From assembly GCA_934565795.1 (NCBI GenBank), contig CAKTIM010000003.1:62001-126000 (forward strand): DNA of 64,000 bases. The letters run 5' to 3'. The position numbers were made by a program, and so were the translations under genes. The notes beneath the pieces were generated by a model. The model searched no databases and was not told where the DNA came from. It was given only the letters and a program-made list of their open reading frames with translations. Positions 25,416 through 35,027 of the stretch are shown here, one piece after another (position 1 is the stretch's first letter; each line of letters starts with the position of its first letter). The DNA comes from an uncultured Oscillospiraceae bacterium (GTDB taxonomy: Bacteria; Bacillota; Clostridia; Oscillospirales; Oscillospiraceae).

Positions 25416-26618
25416 TTAGTTGTCGAAGATCTCGGTGACAACGCCGGAACCGACGGTACGGCCGCCTTCACGGATAGCGAAACGCAGGCCCTTCTCGATG
25501 GCGATGGGGGTAATCAGCTCAACGTTCATAACCACGTTATCGCCGGGCATGCACATCTCGGTGCCCTCGGGCAGGGTGATGATGCCGGTCACGTCAGTGG
25601 TACGGAAGTAGAACTGGGGACGATAGTTGTTAAAGAAGGGGGTGTGACGGCCGCCTTCTTCCTTGGACAGGACGTAAACCTGGCCAGCGAACTTGGTCAG
25701 AGGATGGATGGAACCGGGCTTCGCCAGAACCTGGCCTCTTTCAATGTTCTTCTTGTCGATACCACGCAACAGGGCGCCGATGTTGTCGCCAGCCTCGGCA
25801 AAGTCCAGCAGCTTGTGGAACATCTCGATGTCGGTAACGACGGTGGACAGCTTGTCCTCGCGCAGGCCAACGATCTCAACGGGCTCGTTCTTCTTGACAA
25901 CGCCACGCTCCACACGGCCGGTAGCAACGGTACCACGGCCGGAGATGGTGAACACGTCCTCGACGGGCATCAGGAAGGGCTGGTCAGCCTTACGGTCGGG
26001 AGTGGGGATATAGTCGTCGACAGCGTCCATCAGCTCCTTGATGCAGGCATACTCGGGAGCATCGGGATCCTTGGACTCGGAAACCAGAGCGTTCAGAGCG
26101 GAGCCCTTGATGACGGGGGCTTCCTCGTCGAAGTCGTAGGAGGCCAGGGTCTCGCGGACTTCCATCTCAACCAGCTCCAGCAGCTCGGCGTCGTCGACCT
26201 GATCGCACTTGTTCAGGAAGACAACGATGGCGGGCACGCCGACCTGACGGGCCAGCAGCAGGTGCTCCTTGGTCTGAGCCATGGGGCCGTCGGTAGCAGC
26301 GATAACCAGGATAGCGCCGTCCATCTGAGCAGCACCGGTGATCATGTTCTTGATATAGTCGGCGTGGCCCGGGCAGTCAACGTGAGCATAGTGACGCTTG
26401 TCGGTCTGATACTCAACGTGAGCGGTGTTGATCGTGATACCACGTGCCTTCTCCTCAGGAGCCTTATCGATGGAAGCGTAGTCCTCGAATTCAGCATAGC
26501 CCTTCAAAGCCAGGTACTTGGTGATCGCAGCGGTCAGAGTGGTCTTGCCGTGGTCAACATGGCCGATGGTGCCGATGTTAACATGGGGCTTATTTCTCTC
26601 AAATTTCTGCTTAGCCAT
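25416..26618 (-). CDS. tuf: Elongation factor Tu
   Basis: 400 residues, full length. G-domain motifs: GHVDHGKTT (P-loop, about 18-26), DCPGHADY and NKCDQVDD; domains 2 and 3 follow. Delivers aminoacyl-tRNA to the ribosome. AGGAGG before the ATG. It is separated from fusA by 150 bases with a possible own promoter, giving extra tuf expression. Confidence 0.99.
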   Translation of the reverse strand: MAKQKFERNKPHVNIGTIGHVDHGKTTLTAAITKYLALKGYAEFEDYASIDKAPEEKARGITINTAHVEYQTDKRHYAHVDCPGHADYIKNMITGAAQMDGAILVIAATDGPMAQTKEHLLLARQVGVPAIVVFLNKCDQVDDAELLELVEMEVRETLASYDFDEEAPVIKGSALNALVSESKDPDAPEYACIKELMDAVDDYIPTPDRKADQPFLMPVEDVFTISGRGTVATGRVERGVVKKNEPVEIVGLREDKLSTVVTDIEMFHKLLDFAEAGDNIGALLRGIDKKNIERGQVLAKPGSIHPLTKFAGQVYVLSKEEGGRHTPFFNNYRPQFYFRTTDVTGIITLPEGTEMCMPGDNVVMNVELITPIAIEKGLRFAIREGGRTVGSGVVTEIFDN

Positions 26619-26692
26619 TTGAAATATTCCTCCTGTTAATTAGAAAGTTAAAATGAATACAGTTTTTTATGCGCAACCCGTGCATCGGATAC

Positions 26693-26721
26693 AGGATATC
26701 ACAATTTACGGAGAAACACAA
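26693..26721 (-). promoter_or_regulatory. Possible internal tuf promoter
   Basis: Minus strand TTGTGT (26721-26716), 17-bp spacer, TATCCT (26698-26693) in the 150-bp fusA-tuf gap. Confidence 0.4.
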
Positions 26722-26768
26722 GAGAAATTTTGTAAAATTTCAAAAAATAGAGGGCAATTCAGGAAAAA

Positions 26769-28847
26769 TTAACCTTTGGTGCGGCTCTTGATGATCTCTT
26801 CGCTCTTGGACTTGGGCAGCTCAGTATAGTGGCTAGGCTCCATGGAATACTGGCCACGGCCCTGGGTCTTGGAACGCAGGTCGGTGGCGTAGCCGAACAT
26901 CTCAGCCAGAGGCACATTCGCGTCCACCTGGACGGAGCCGGTGCGAGTGATCTGACCCAGGATATTGCCGCGGCGCGCGGTAACGTCGCCGATGACAACG
27001 CCCATATACTCGTCAGGCACTACAATGGCGACCTTCATGATGGGCTCCAGAATGCAGGGATTGGCCTTCCGGCAGGCTTCCTTGAATGCCATGGAGCCGG
27101 CGATCTTGAATGCCATTTCAGAGGAGTCGACCTCGTGATAAGAGCCATCGAACAGGGTGACCTTTACATCCACCACAGGGAATCCGGCAAGCACACCGGC
27201 GGTCATAGCGCCCTGGATACCGGCATCGACAGCGGGGATATACTCCTTGGGGATCGCGCCGCCGACGACAGCGTTGATGAACTCATAGCCCTTGCCGGGC
27301 TCATTGGGCTCAACGCGGATCTTAACATGACCGTACTGACCCTTACCGCCGGACTGACGGGCATACTTGGTTTCCTGCTCCACAGCCTTGCGGATGGTCT
27401 CCTTGTAGGCGACCTGGGGTGCACCGACGTTGGCCTCCACCTTGAACTCCCGCAGCAGGCGGTCAACAATGATCTCCAGGTGCAGCTCGCCCATGCCGGC
27501 GATGATGGTCTGACCGGTTTCCTCATCGGTGTAGGTGCGGAAAGTGGGGTCCTCTTCAGCCAGCTTGGCAAGCGCGATGCCCATTTTCTCCTGACCGGCC
27601 TTGGTCTTGGGCTCGATGGCCACGCGGATGACGGGCTCGGGGAAGACCATGGACTCGAGAATGATGGGGTGCTCGGGATCGCACAGGGTATCGCCGGTGG
27701 TGGTGTTCTTCACACCGACAGCGGCGGCGATATCACCGGCATAGACCATGTCGATGTCTTCGCGGTGATTGGCGTGCATCTGCAGGATACGGCCCAGACG
27801 CTCGTTGGTGCCCTTGGTGCAGTTGAGCACGGTGGTGCCCTTCTCCAGCGTACCGGAGTACACGCGGAAGTAGCACAGCTTGCCGACGTAGGGGTCGGTC
27901 GCAATCTTGAACGCCAGAGCGGAGAAGGGTGCTTCATCGGAGGCGGGGCGGAAGTCCTCTTCCTCGGTGTCGGGATTGGTGCCCTTGATGCCCTTCTTGT
28001 CCAAGGGGCTGGGCATATAATCCACGACCGCATCCAGGACTTCCTGGACACCCTTGTTCTTATAGGAAGTACCGCAGACAACGGGAACCATCTCGTTGGC
28101 GATGGTGGCACGGCGGATGACGGCCTTGATCTCCTCGACGGTGATCTCCTCGCCCTCCAGATACTTCATGGCCAGGTCGTCATCCAGAGCGGTGACGGCA
28201 TCCATCAGCTTTTCATGGTACTCGTTGCAGATGTCAACCATGTCCTCGGGGATATCTTCCACGCGGACATCCTTGCCCAGCTCATCATAGAAGACGTTTG
28301 CCTTCATGGTCAGCAGGTCAACATTGCCCTTGAAGAAAGCCTCGGAACCGATGGGCAGCTGGATGGGAACCGCATTACACTTCAGGCGATCGTCGATCAT
28401 CTCGAGAACGCGGTAGAAGTCGGCGCCCATGATGTCCATCTTGTTGACATAGATCATGCGGGGAACCTTGTACTCGTCGGCCTGACGCCAAACGGTCTCG
28501 GTCTGGGGCTCGACACCGCCCTTGGCGCACAGAACGGTGACAGCGCCGTCCAGCACACGCAGGGAGCGCTCCACCTCGACGGTAAAGTCCACGTGACCCG
28601 GGGTATCAATGATGTTCAGGCGGCAGCCCTTCCAGAAGCAAGTGGTTGCGGCGGAAGTGATGGTGATGCCGCGCTCCTGCTCCTGGGCCATCCAGTCCAT
28701 GGTAGCGGAGCCGTCGTGGGTCTCACCAATCTTGTAGTTACGGCCGGTGTAGAACAGGATACGCTCGGTGGTCGTGGTCTTACCGGCATCGATGTGCGCC
28801 ATGATGCCGAAATTTCTGGTGTTTTCCAGGGAATACTGTCTAGGCAT
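26769..28847 (-). CDS. fusA: Elongation factor G
   Basis: 692 residues, normal length. [23 protein letters not shown] and NKMDIMGAD mark the GTPase domain; the translocase domains II-V follow (GMGELHLEI and the C-terminal [15 protein letters not shown]). Moves tRNAs and mRNA after peptide bond formation. It sits 15 bases behind rpsG in the str operon. Confidence 0.99.
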   Translation of the reverse strand: MPRQYSLENTRNFGIMAHIDAGKTTTTERILFYTGRNYKIGETHDGSATMDWMAQEQERGITITSAATTCFWKGCRLNIIDTPGHVDFTVEVERSLRVLDGAVTVLCAKGGVEPQTETVWRQADEYKVPRMIYVNKMDIMGADFYRVLEMIDDRLKCNAVPIQLPIGSEAFFKGNVDLLTMKANVFYDELGKDVRVEDIPEDMVDICNEYHEKLMDAVTALDDDLAMKYLEGEEITVEEIKAVIRRATIANEMVPVVCGTSYKNKGVQEVLDAVVDYMPSPLDKKGIKGTNPDTEEEDFRPASDEAPFSALAFKIATDPYVGKLCYFRVYSGTLEKGTTVLNCTKGTNERLGRILQMHANHREDIDMVYAGDIAAAVGVKNTTTGDTLCDPEHPIILESMVFPEPVIRVAIEPKTKAGQEKMGIALAKLAEEDPTFRTYTDEETGQTIIAGMGELHLEIIVDRLLREFKVEANVGAPQVAYKETIRKAVEQETKYARQSGGKGQYGHVKIRVEPNEPGKGYEFINAVVGGAIPKEYIPAVDAGIQGAMTAGVLAGFPVVDVKVTLFDGSYHEVDSSEMAFKIAGSMAFKEACRKANPCILEPIMKVAIVVPDEYMGVVIGDVTARRGNILGQITRTGSVQVDANVPLAEMFGYATDLRSKTQGRGQYSMEPSHYTELPKSKSEEIIKSRTKG

Positions 28848-28862
28848 TGATTATCTCCTTGA

Positions 28863-29333
28863 TTACCAGCGGAAATGCGCGAAGGCCTTGTTGGCTTCGG
28901 CCATCTTGTGAACGTCCTCGCGCTTCTTCACAGAGGAACCGGTGTTGTTGGCTGCATCCATGATCTCGGCGGCCAGGCGCTCTTTCATGGTATTCTCGCT
29001 GCGGTTGCGGCTGTACTGGGTGATCCAGCGCAGACCCAGGGTCTGACGGCGGTCAGGGCGAACCTCGATAGGAACCTGATAGGTAGCGCCGCCGACACGG
29101 CGGGCCTTCAGCTCCACGGCGGGCATGATGTTTTCCATCGCCTGCTGGAACACTTCCAGGCCGTTCTTGCCGGTCTTATTCTCGACAATTTCAAAAGCAC
29201 CATAAACGACCTTCTGGGCAACACCCTTCTTGCCGTCCAGCATGATGCTGTTTACGAGCTTGGTAACCAGAACGGAATTGTACTGAGGATCGGGCAGAAC
29301 CTCTCTCTTGGGAACATTACCTCTTCTGGGCAC
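28863..29333 (-). CDS. rpsG: 30S ribosomal protein S7
   Basis: 156 residues when started at GTG 29333 ([15 protein letters not shown]). The ATG at 29351 is rejected, because it would place the ribosome site AAGGAGGG inside the gene and add six foreign residues. Length and sequence fit S7, which nucleates the 30S head. Confidence 0.98.
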   Translation of the reverse strand: MPRRGNVPKREVLPDPQYNSVLVTKLVNSIMLDGKKGVAQKVVYGAFEIVENKTGKNGLEVFQQAMENIMPAVELKARRVGGATYQVPIEVRPDRRQTLGLRWITQYSRNRSENTMKERLAAEIMDAANNTGSSVKKREDVHKMAEANKAFAHFRW

Positions 29334-29493
29334 TTTGCTTCCCTCCTTCATAAAATAATGATTTCATCGGTACTCGAAAGTGAGTCTTTCGTTGTGCCTG
29401 GCCAGAGGTTTAATAGCTATATATTAAAACGCTGGCAAGGCCTTGCCTTGCGAAAGGGCGTGGAACAATTCAATTTTGTGCGGCTTGAAGGAA

Positions 29494-29919
29494 TTACTTC
29501 TTCTTGCCAGCCTTGGGCCGCTTTGCACCGTACTTGGAGCGGGACTGCATCCGATTCTGCACGCCCTGGGTATCCAGAGTGCCGCGGATGATGTGGTAAC
29601 GAACGCCGGGCAGGTCCTTGACACGGCCGCCGCGGATCAGCACCACAGAGTGCTCCTGCAGGTTGTGGCCGACACCGGGGATGTAAGCGGAAACTTCCAT
29701 GCCGTTGGTCAGGCGCACACGGGCGATCTTACGCAGAGCGGAGTTAGGCTTCTTGGGGGTGATGGTACGCACAGCAGTGCAAACACCGCGCTTCTGGGGG
29801 GAGGGCAGGTTGGTTGCCTTGTTCTCCAGAGTGTTCAGACCTCTCTGCAGAGCGGGAGCGGTGGACTTGTAGGTAGCCTGCTGACGACCATTTCTGACGA
29901 GCTGATTAAAAGTAGGCAT
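29494..29919 (-). CDS. rpsL: 30S ribosomal protein S12
   Basis: 141 residues from ATG 29919, with AAAGGAG upstream. The decoding-site loop [10 protein letters not shown] is intact at both lysines, and so is GGRVKDLPG, so no streptomycin-resistance change is seen. Followed by a 160-base gap before rpsG. Confidence 0.98.
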   Translation of the reverse strand: MPTFNQLVRNGRQQATYKSTAPALQRGLNTLENKATNLPSPQKRGVCTAVRTITPKKPNSALRKIARVRLTNGMEVSAYIPGVGHNLQEHSVVLIRGGRVKDLPGVRYHIIRGTLDTQGVQNRMQSRSKYGAKRPKAGKKK

Positions 29920-29993
29920 CAATTTTCTCCTTTCTTTTGTTCTCGCCTCTCGGCGGGTTTATATTCTACGGACATATCCGATAGAACCGAATA

Positions 29994-30275
29994 TCAATCG
30001 GCGGTGGCTGCCGCCGCAGCGCCGACCTCGATATGGCAGGCGCGCCCCAGCTCCGCCATGGTGCGGACGGGGGAAACGGGGATCCCATGCTCCCGGCACA
30101 GCGTCTCTAATGGCTCGGTGACGGCAGGGTCGGCATCCTGGGCCAGGTAGACATGACGCGCAGTGCCGCTCAGAATGGCCTTTTTCAGCTGCTTCGCGCC
30201 CACAATGAGCTTGGCAGCGCTGAAATCCGGCATTTGGCCGCACTGGGGAATCATACAATCATTCTTCGTAACCAT
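29994..30275 (-). CDS. L7Ae-family ribosomal protein (YbxF-like)
   Basis: Up to 93 residues. The L7Ae kink-turn-binding core is clear: SAAKLIVGAKQLKKAI, HVYLAQDADP, and LGRACHIEVGAAA. The start is uncertain: ATG 30275 lies only about 10 bases behind a perfect -10 box, so its mRNA would be nearly leaderless, while ATG 30233 (MPDFSAAK) gives the usual YbxF length but has no ribosome site. It leads the str operon, where ybxF lies in Bacillus. Confidence 0.85.
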   Translation of the reverse strand: MVTKNDCMIPQCGQMPDFSAAKLIVGAKQLKKAILSGTARHVYLAQDADPAVTEPLETLCREHGIPVSPVRTMAELGRACHIEVGAAAAATAD

Positions 30276-30284
30276 ACAGGTTGT

Positions 30285-30312
30285 ATTATACGCACTTTTC
30301 CAAAAATGTCAA
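30285..30312 (-). promoter_or_regulatory. Consensus promoter of the str operon
   Basis: Minus strand TTGACA (30312-30307), 16-bp spacer, TATAAT (30290-30285): both boxes are perfect consensus. Confidence 0.9.
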
Positions 30313-30423
30313 CAAAAATGTGAATAAAACTTTTGCTATTGTGCCGAAAGTGTTCCTTTTTCCCGGTTTCATTTCTTCCGTGTTGCCAAGCGGCGCACAT
30401 TTGCTTTTGTTTGATGCACATGG

Positions 30424-30993
30424 CTATTCCCTGCCGCTGCGCATCCGCGCCAGCAGGAGCTTTCCCTGGGTTTTCAGCCATACCTCCTCCTTTTTATATT
30501 GCGGCAGCACCGCCTCCACCGTGCGCCAAAAGGCGGCGGAATGATCCATATGGAGGCGGTGGGACAGCTCGTGGACGATCACATAGTCCTGCACGGATTC
30601 CGGGGCCAGCATCAGCAGGCAATTGAAATTCAGGTTGCCCGTGCTGGAGCAGCTGCCCCACCGGCCGGTCTGATTGCGGATGGTGATGCGGCCATAGGTG
30701 ACCTGCATCCGCTGCGCATAGGCTGCCACCCGGGGCGGAAGCTCCTTTGCTGCCTGCCGGGCCAGGGCCTGAATATCCTCAGCGCGCAGGGGTGCTTCCT
30801 CCCCTGCCTGGTTGGCCGCGCGCACCTTTTCCATGGTCTTTTCGATCCAGGCGGCCTTTTCCTCCAGGAAGCGGTCGATCTCCCGCTGGGGCAGGCGGGC
30901 CGGGGCGCGGACGACCAGCTCCCCCTCCGGGGTGATCTGGATGCTCAATGTTCTGCGCTGGCTGCGGATCACGGCTGCGTTCCATTTGTTCAT
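30424..30993 (-). CDS. YgjP-like metallopeptidase (DUF45/WLM-like)
   Basis: 189 residues from ATG 30993, coupled by ATGA to the upstream gene. Zinc site H141-E-x-x-H145 (VIVHELSH) with H151 as third ligand, preceded by the typical WGSC motif and the N-terminal SQRRTLSIQI strand. Such proteins are related to SprT and YgjP; the Firmicutes role is unknown. It ends a leftward group with the Y-family polymerase, which hints at, but does not show, a repair link. Confidence 0.85.
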   Translation of the reverse strand: MNKWNAAVIRSQRRTLSIQITPEGELVVRAPARLPQREIDRFLEEKAAWIEKTMEKVRAANQAGEEAPLRAEDIQALARQAAKELPPRVAAYAQRMQVTYGRITIRNQTGRWGSCSSTGNLNFNCLLMLAPESVQDYVIVHELSHRLHMDHSAAFWRTVEAVLPQYKKEEVWLKTQGKLLLARMRSGRE

Positions 30994-31421
30994 AGCTGCT
31001 CCCACTCCACGCCCTCAATGGCGCGGATATTTTCAATAAAGATTTTTTCGCCGCTTTCCAGTATCACGGCGTTGCGGTACTGGTCGAGCTTCTTCACCCG
31101 GCCGCATACCCACACGTAGCTGCCGCCGGGCTTGTTTTCGTCCTGCCGGAAGCAGAGGAAGCGCACCTGGCCGGTTTCCTCCAGGTGCGCGGCCAGGTAG
31201 CATATCGCCCGGTTCAGCAGCTCCTTGCCGTCGGCCTCCAGGTCGGTCTCCGCCTCCGTCAGCCGGGCGCTCTCCTTCAGCACATCCTCATAGCCCACCA
31301 GCGCGGCGAAGGGCGAAAACTGCGCGCCCCGATCCACCATGGACATGCGGGCATGGCGGCCGGACACAGGGCGCGGCAGATGGAGAATATCGTCATATTT
31401 GTGCGTTTTCCCAATATCCAT
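30990..31421 (-). CDS. YolD-like protein
   Basis: About 143 residues starting MDIGKTHKYDDI; ATG 31436 is an alternative. The N-terminal YDDILHLPRPVSGRHARMSMVDRGAQFSPF pattern, shown here in pieces, is the YolD family signature (HLPRPVS, RMSMVDRGAQF). YolD genes are usually paired with Y-family polymerases of the UvrX/UmuC type, as here. The C-terminal half forms a small beta domain resembling the RNA/DNA-binding part of such proteins. It overlaps the GNAT gene by 29 bp. Confidence 0.75.
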   Translation of the reverse strand: MDIGKTHKYDDILHLPRPVSGRHARMSMVDRGAQFSPFAALVGYEDVLKESARLTEAETDLEADGKELLNRAICYLAAHLEETGQVRFLCFRQDENKPGGSYVWVCGRVKKLDQYRNAVILESGEKIFIENIRAIEGVEWEQL

Positions 31422-31956
31422 TGTAGGCGTAGCCATCCTCTCCAATCAGAAGCGCGCTGCTGGGGCGGAAGCCCAGCAGCTTCAGCGCCGCCTGCCGCTC
31501 CACCGCATAGCAGGGCGCTTTCGTGATCACCCTGGGGGCGAAGAACGCGGGAATCTGCGGCAGCAGCAGGGAAAGAATTGCCGCAATCCGATTCTCTTCC
31601 TCGCAGTCACTGCGCAGATCCAGCCGCAGAACCGCAGCGCTGTCATACGCATCATCCGAGCTGCGGGTAAACAGCTCCACCGTCCCGATCACCTGCCCGG
31701 CTGCCTTATCCACAATGCACCAGCGGACGAACCAGCCGTTGTCATAGGAATCCTGCCAGAAATCGATGGCCTTTTGCATCCGCTCCAGGGTCGTATAGTA
31801 AAAATTATCTCCGTGGCAGTTGTCGCTGTTGAAAAACGGGAGCGCATGCTTGTCGCTGTAAACCTGCAGCAAAGCCGGAGCATCGGCCATGGTAACGGCG
31901 CGGAGCAGATACCGCTCATTTTCAAAATTCTCAAAGCTCCTGTAAATATCCTTCAT
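31393..31956 (-). CDS. GNAT-family acetyltransferase (RimJ/RimL-like)
   Basis: 187 residues, ATG after GGAGGC. ENERYLLRAVTMADAPALLQVYSD and GTVELFTR resemble the RimJ/RimL branch, but the acetyl-CoA loop is degenerate and the C terminus diverges, so catalytic activity is not certain. It lies 9 bases behind the Y-family polymerase gene and overlaps the YolD-like gene. Confidence 0.7.
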   Translation of the reverse strand: MKDIYRSFENFENERYLLRAVTMADAPALLQVYSDKHALPFFNSDNCHGDNFYYTTLERMQKAIDFWQDSYDNGWFVRWCIVDKAAGQVIGTVELFTRSSDDAYDSAAVLRLDLRSDCEEENRIAAILSLLLPQIPAFFAPRVITKAPCYAVERQAALKLLGFRPSSALLIGEDGYAYNGYWENAQI

Positions 31957-31965
31957 GGTTGCCTC

Positions 31966-33468
31966 CTATGCCTTGTGTCCGCCGATCTGGCCGTTGCGGG
32001 AAATGGTGGTGGCTCCCTCCTCCAGATCCATGCCGCGGACGATGGCATTCTTTCCAAACTTCTTTTTGATGCCCAGCATTGCCTTCTGGCGGCGTTTTTC
32101 CCGCTCCAGCTCCGCGTCCTCCGCTTCCCTGCGTCTGGCGTCGCCGAACATGTCCAGCTGCTCAAAATCCTCCTTCGGCGCATCCTCCCGCTCCAGGAAA
32201 TTGGCGGTGAGGGTCAGGCGGCGTACCAGCAAATCCCTATTGGAAATGCGGTCATACAGGGCCGTCACCGCCTCCATGATCTTCTTGGTGGAGGACATGC
32301 GCCGGTCCAGATTGGCGGTGCCGTGGGAATGCTTTGGAATTTTCCGCCCGTAGCCGTCGGTCACCACCTCGCCGTGGTATTTATCCCGAATCTCCGGGCG
32401 GGTCAGGCTCTCTACATCGTAGCCGATGGTGAGGGTCAGCTGATTGGTGGTCAGGCCCTTTTCCACCAGGTCCAGCGTCAGCTGGTCGGCCATCTCCCGC
32501 ACCACCAGGCGGGTCTTTTCCCAGTCGTAGGGGCAGGTGAGCACCTGGCCGGAGCTGACGGAATTGGTGGTGGGCTTATACGCCTTGATGTCCCCGATGG
32601 TGCAGGGTTCATAGCCCCAGGCGTGGTCGATCAGCAGCTCCGCGTTGATGCCGAAGAGGGAATACAAAAGGTCCTCGTTGAAAAAGTCCGTCTGCTCCCC
32701 CAGGGAGCAACGGGCGATGTCCCCCATGGTGTACAGGCCGTGCTTTTCCAGCTTCCTGGCGTAGCCCCGGCCCACCCGCCAGAAGTCCGTCAGCGGCCGG
32801 TGGGCCCACAATAGCTGCCGGTAGGTCATTTCGTCCAGCTCCGCAATCCGCACCCCCCGCCTGTCCGGCTCCACATGCTTGGCCACAATGTCCATGGCCA
32901 CCTTGCACAGGTACAGATTGGTGCCGACCCCCGCCGTGGCGGTGATGCCGGTGCAGTCCATCACCCGGCGGATCAGCATTTCGGCAAAGCCCCGGCCGTC
33001 CACGCCGTAGATTTTCAGATAGGGGGTGGCGTCAATGAATACCTCGTCGATGGAGTACACGTGAATATCCTCCGGCGCGGCATATTCCAGATACAGCTCA
33101 TAGATTTTGGAGCTGATATACATATAGTGGGCCATCTGCGGCGGGGCGACGATATAGTCCACCGCCCAGTCCCGGTGCTTGGCCAGAAGATAGGCGTCGC
33201 TGCTCTTGCCGGTGAGCTGACGGTTCGGTGCCTTGCTTCTGCGCTGGGCGTTTACCTCCGCCACTCTCTGCACCACCTCAAACAGCCGCGCCCGCCCCGG
33301 AATCCCGTAGGCCTTCAGCGAGGGGGATACCGCCAGGCAGATGGTCTTTTCCGTCCGCCCCGCATCCGCCACCACCAAATTCGTCCGCATCGGATCCAGC
33401 TCCCGCTCAACACACTCCACCGAGGCATAAAAGGATTTAAGATCAATGGCCACATAGGTCTTTTCCAT
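31966..33468 (-). CDS. Y-family DNA polymerase (UmuC/UvrX type)
   Basis: 500 residues. Metal ligands D9 (AIDLKSFYASVE) and the SIDE pair in VYSIDEVFID; TAGVGTNLYLCKVA is the fingers/palm element. A canonical beta-clamp peptide QLDMF lies at 437-441, followed by a basic tail. These enzymes copy past DNA lesions. AAAGGAGG precedes the ATG. The cluster polymerase-GNAT-YolD-YgjP is compact and leftward. No LexA-like box was confirmed upstream. Confidence 0.92.
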   Translation of the reverse strand: MEKTYVAIDLKSFYASVECVERELDPMRTNLVVADAGRTEKTICLAVSPSLKAYGIPGRARLFEVVQRVAEVNAQRRSKAPNRQLTGKSSDAYLLAKHRDWAVDYIVAPPQMAHYMYISSKIYELYLEYAAPEDIHVYSIDEVFIDATPYLKIYGVDGRGFAEMLIRRVMDCTGITATAGVGTNLYLCKVAMDIVAKHVEPDRRGVRIAELDEMTYRQLLWAHRPLTDFWRVGRGYARKLEKHGLYTMGDIARCSLGEQTDFFNEDLLYSLFGINAELLIDHAWGYEPCTIGDIKAYKPTTNSVSSGQVLTCPYDWEKTRLVVREMADQLTLDLVEKGLTTNQLTLTIGYDVESLTRPEIRDKYHGEVVTDGYGRKIPKHSHGTANLDRRMSSTKKIMEAVTALYDRISNRDLLVRRLTLTANFLEREDAPKEDFEQLDMFGDARRREAEDAELEREKRRQKAMLGIKKKFGKNAIVRGMDLEEGATTISRNGQIGGHKA

Positions 33469-33539
33469 AGCGCTCCCCCTCCTTTCCCGATATCTTTCCC
33501 CTCAGGCGAATCAAAATATCAATAGTTCTTCGGATACTG

Positions 33540-33720
33540 GCCGCCCGCAGCGTAACGAAACGGAGCGGCACGTTAAATGGAAGCAGGTTACGCTACCACC
33601 AAAAGCTTCCCTTGGGGTGGTGCTCTGCGCAGCGAATCAGAATATCAATGATTGCCGGTGGCAATCATACCTTGATTCACTAGCTGGCAGCCCGCAGGGC
33701 TGACTGAAGAGGGCCTACCG
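33540..33720 (+). repeat. Fragmented modules of the 0.45-kb repeat family
   Basis: GCCGCCCGCAGCGTAACG, ATTGCCGGTGGCAATCAT and CAGCCCGCAGGGCTGACTG are modules also seen at 4.3-4.8, 39.9 and 53.6-54.0 kb. The interval 33469-34287 holds this fragment, copy B and a promoter; no gene. Confidence 0.5.
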
Positions 33721-33763
33721 CACGTGGTTCTTTATTAAGGGTGCGTTGAATGGGGATAGCCCA

Positions 33764-34110
33764 CCCGTAGGGGCGGATACCAGCCGCCCGCAACGTCGCG
33801 GAATTGAGCTGTCAATTGAACGAACATTACCAAAAGTTTCTGAGTTCGTAGGGGTCGGCAATTTGTCGACCCGCCGGGTACCGGGATTGAGCGGTTCGTC
33901 TATACTGCTCACGTTCGTTACCCTTCGGGCGGCTGGTATCCGATGAATCAATTGTATGATTGCCACCGGCAATGATTGTTACTAAAGATTCGCTGCGCTC
34001 TGCAACACCCCACAGGAAAGCTTGGGATGTATCCTTTTACAGTATACATTGTTTTTTACTGCTTCCGAAACCATCAGGTTGAGGGTCGGCAGATTGCCGA
34101 CCCCTACGGG
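33764..34110 (+). repeat. Modular repeat family, copy B (about 347 bp)
   Basis: Same left end (CCCGTAGGGGCGGATACCAG) and right end (GGTCGGCAGATTGCCGACC) as copy A. About 100 bases between the inner GGTATCCG module and the ATTGCCACCGGCAATG module of copy A are missing, so the modules are shuffled or lost as units. Confidence 0.75.
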
Positions 34111-34225
34111 TTCAGGGCGGCCTCGGTTGCTATCTTTGGCTTTTATTATAGAACATCTGTTCTCATTTGTCAATCAGAAAGAAATGGCACTGTGGAAATA
34201 ATATTATTTATTTTGTAAATTATAC

Positions 34226-34254
34226 TTGACAATATGACAGGTATGTGATAGGAT
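34226..34254 (+). promoter_or_regulatory. Promoter of the membrane protein-XRE pair
   Basis: TTGACA (34226-34231), 17-bp spacer, TAGGAT (34249-34254). Confidence 0.8.
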
Positions 34255-34287
34255 ACAGCCATCAAAGAAAAACAGGAGGCATTGGTT

Positions 34288-34788
34288 ATGGATTATTACG
34301 TACTTGGCATTTTGGCTGGCGTAGCTCTCAGCGTAGGGCTGTTCTTCATCATCCGTGTGCTGTGCAAAAAGGCGGGCGACTGCGAATATGACGAGCGGCA
34401 GATGGTCGGGCGGGGCAAGGCCTTTCGGGCGGAGTTCTTCACCACGCTGATCGCGGGAGCCATCATCGCCTGTTTGGACTTTTGCGAGCTGCTGCCCGGC
34501 CGCAGCCTGCCGTGGAGCATGGGCGCGCTTCTGCTGGGCGTTACCGTCTTCGCTGTGACCGCGATCCACTACGACGCCTACATTGGCTTCAAGGTCAAGC
34601 CCCGCCGCTATTACATCATGGGTGCCTACTTCTTTGCCATCATGGTCTGCAACGGAATTCTCAATATACGCCATACCGACCCGGACAAGGTTATCTTCGG
34701 CATTCTGAATTTCCAGGTGGCCGCCATATGGGTAGTCATCATAATTGCCCTGCTGGCGCACCGGGCAGGCCGCAAGGGGGAAGAATGA
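34288..34788 (+). CDS. Small polytopic membrane protein paired with an XRE regulator
   Basis: 166 residues from ATG 34288 (AGGAGG eight bases before). Four or five membrane helices (about 3-22, 50-67, 75-95, 110-128, 138-158) and a conserved-looking YDERQ segment after the first helix, as in DUF3796/DUF6442-like proteins that sit before short XRE regulators in Firmicutes. Function unknown. Its stop overlaps the start of the regulator (ATGA). Confidence 0.75.
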   Translation: MDYYVLGILAGVALSVGLFFIIRVLCKKAGDCEYDERQMVGRGKAFRAEFFTTLIAGAIIACLDFCELLPGRSLPWSMGALLLGVTVFAVTAIHYDAYIGFKVKPRRYYIMGAYFFAIMVCNGILNIRHTDPDKVIFGILNFQVAAIWVVIIIALLAHRAGRKGEE

Positions 34789-34979
34789 AAAATCTCCGTC
34801 TGAAGGCCGCACGGGCCTCCAAGGATCTGAGCCAGGAGGCTCTGGCGCAGCTGGTGGGCGTCTCCCGCCAGACCATCAACGCCATTGAAAAGGGCGACTA
34901 CAACCCCACCATCAAGCTCTGCCTCGCCATCTGCCACGCCTTGGGCAAAACCCTGGACGAGCTGTTCTGGGACGAATAA
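34785..34979 (+). CDS. Short XRE-family helix-turn-helix regulator
   Basis: 64 residues, nearly only the DNA-binding domain: LRLKAARASKDLSQEALAQL, VSRQTINAIEKG and the end LGKTLDELFW, the YgzD/Cro-like family of stand-alone regulators. Translationally coupled to the preceding membrane protein; such pairs probably autoregulate. A bidirectional terminator follows after 6 bases. Confidence 0.9.
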   Translation: MKNLRLKAARASKDLSQEALAQLVGVSRQTINAIEKGDYNPTIKLCLAICHALGKTLDELFWDE

Positions 34980-34985
34980 GCAAAA

Positions 34986-35027
34986 CGGGCAGGGATCGTG
35001 CCGACCGCACTTCCCTGCCCGCTTTTT
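34986..35027 (+). terminator. Bidirectional terminator
   Basis: Stem CGGGCAGGGA/TCCCTGCCCG (34986-34995 with 35012-35021), then CTTTTT on the plus side and GTTTTG on the minus side, serving the XRE and TetR genes. Confidence 0.85.

Noticed and set aside
26829..28850. 673-codon plus-strand frame opposite fusA
   Set aside because: Exact mirror of fusA, no ribosome site, composition typical of antisense frames.
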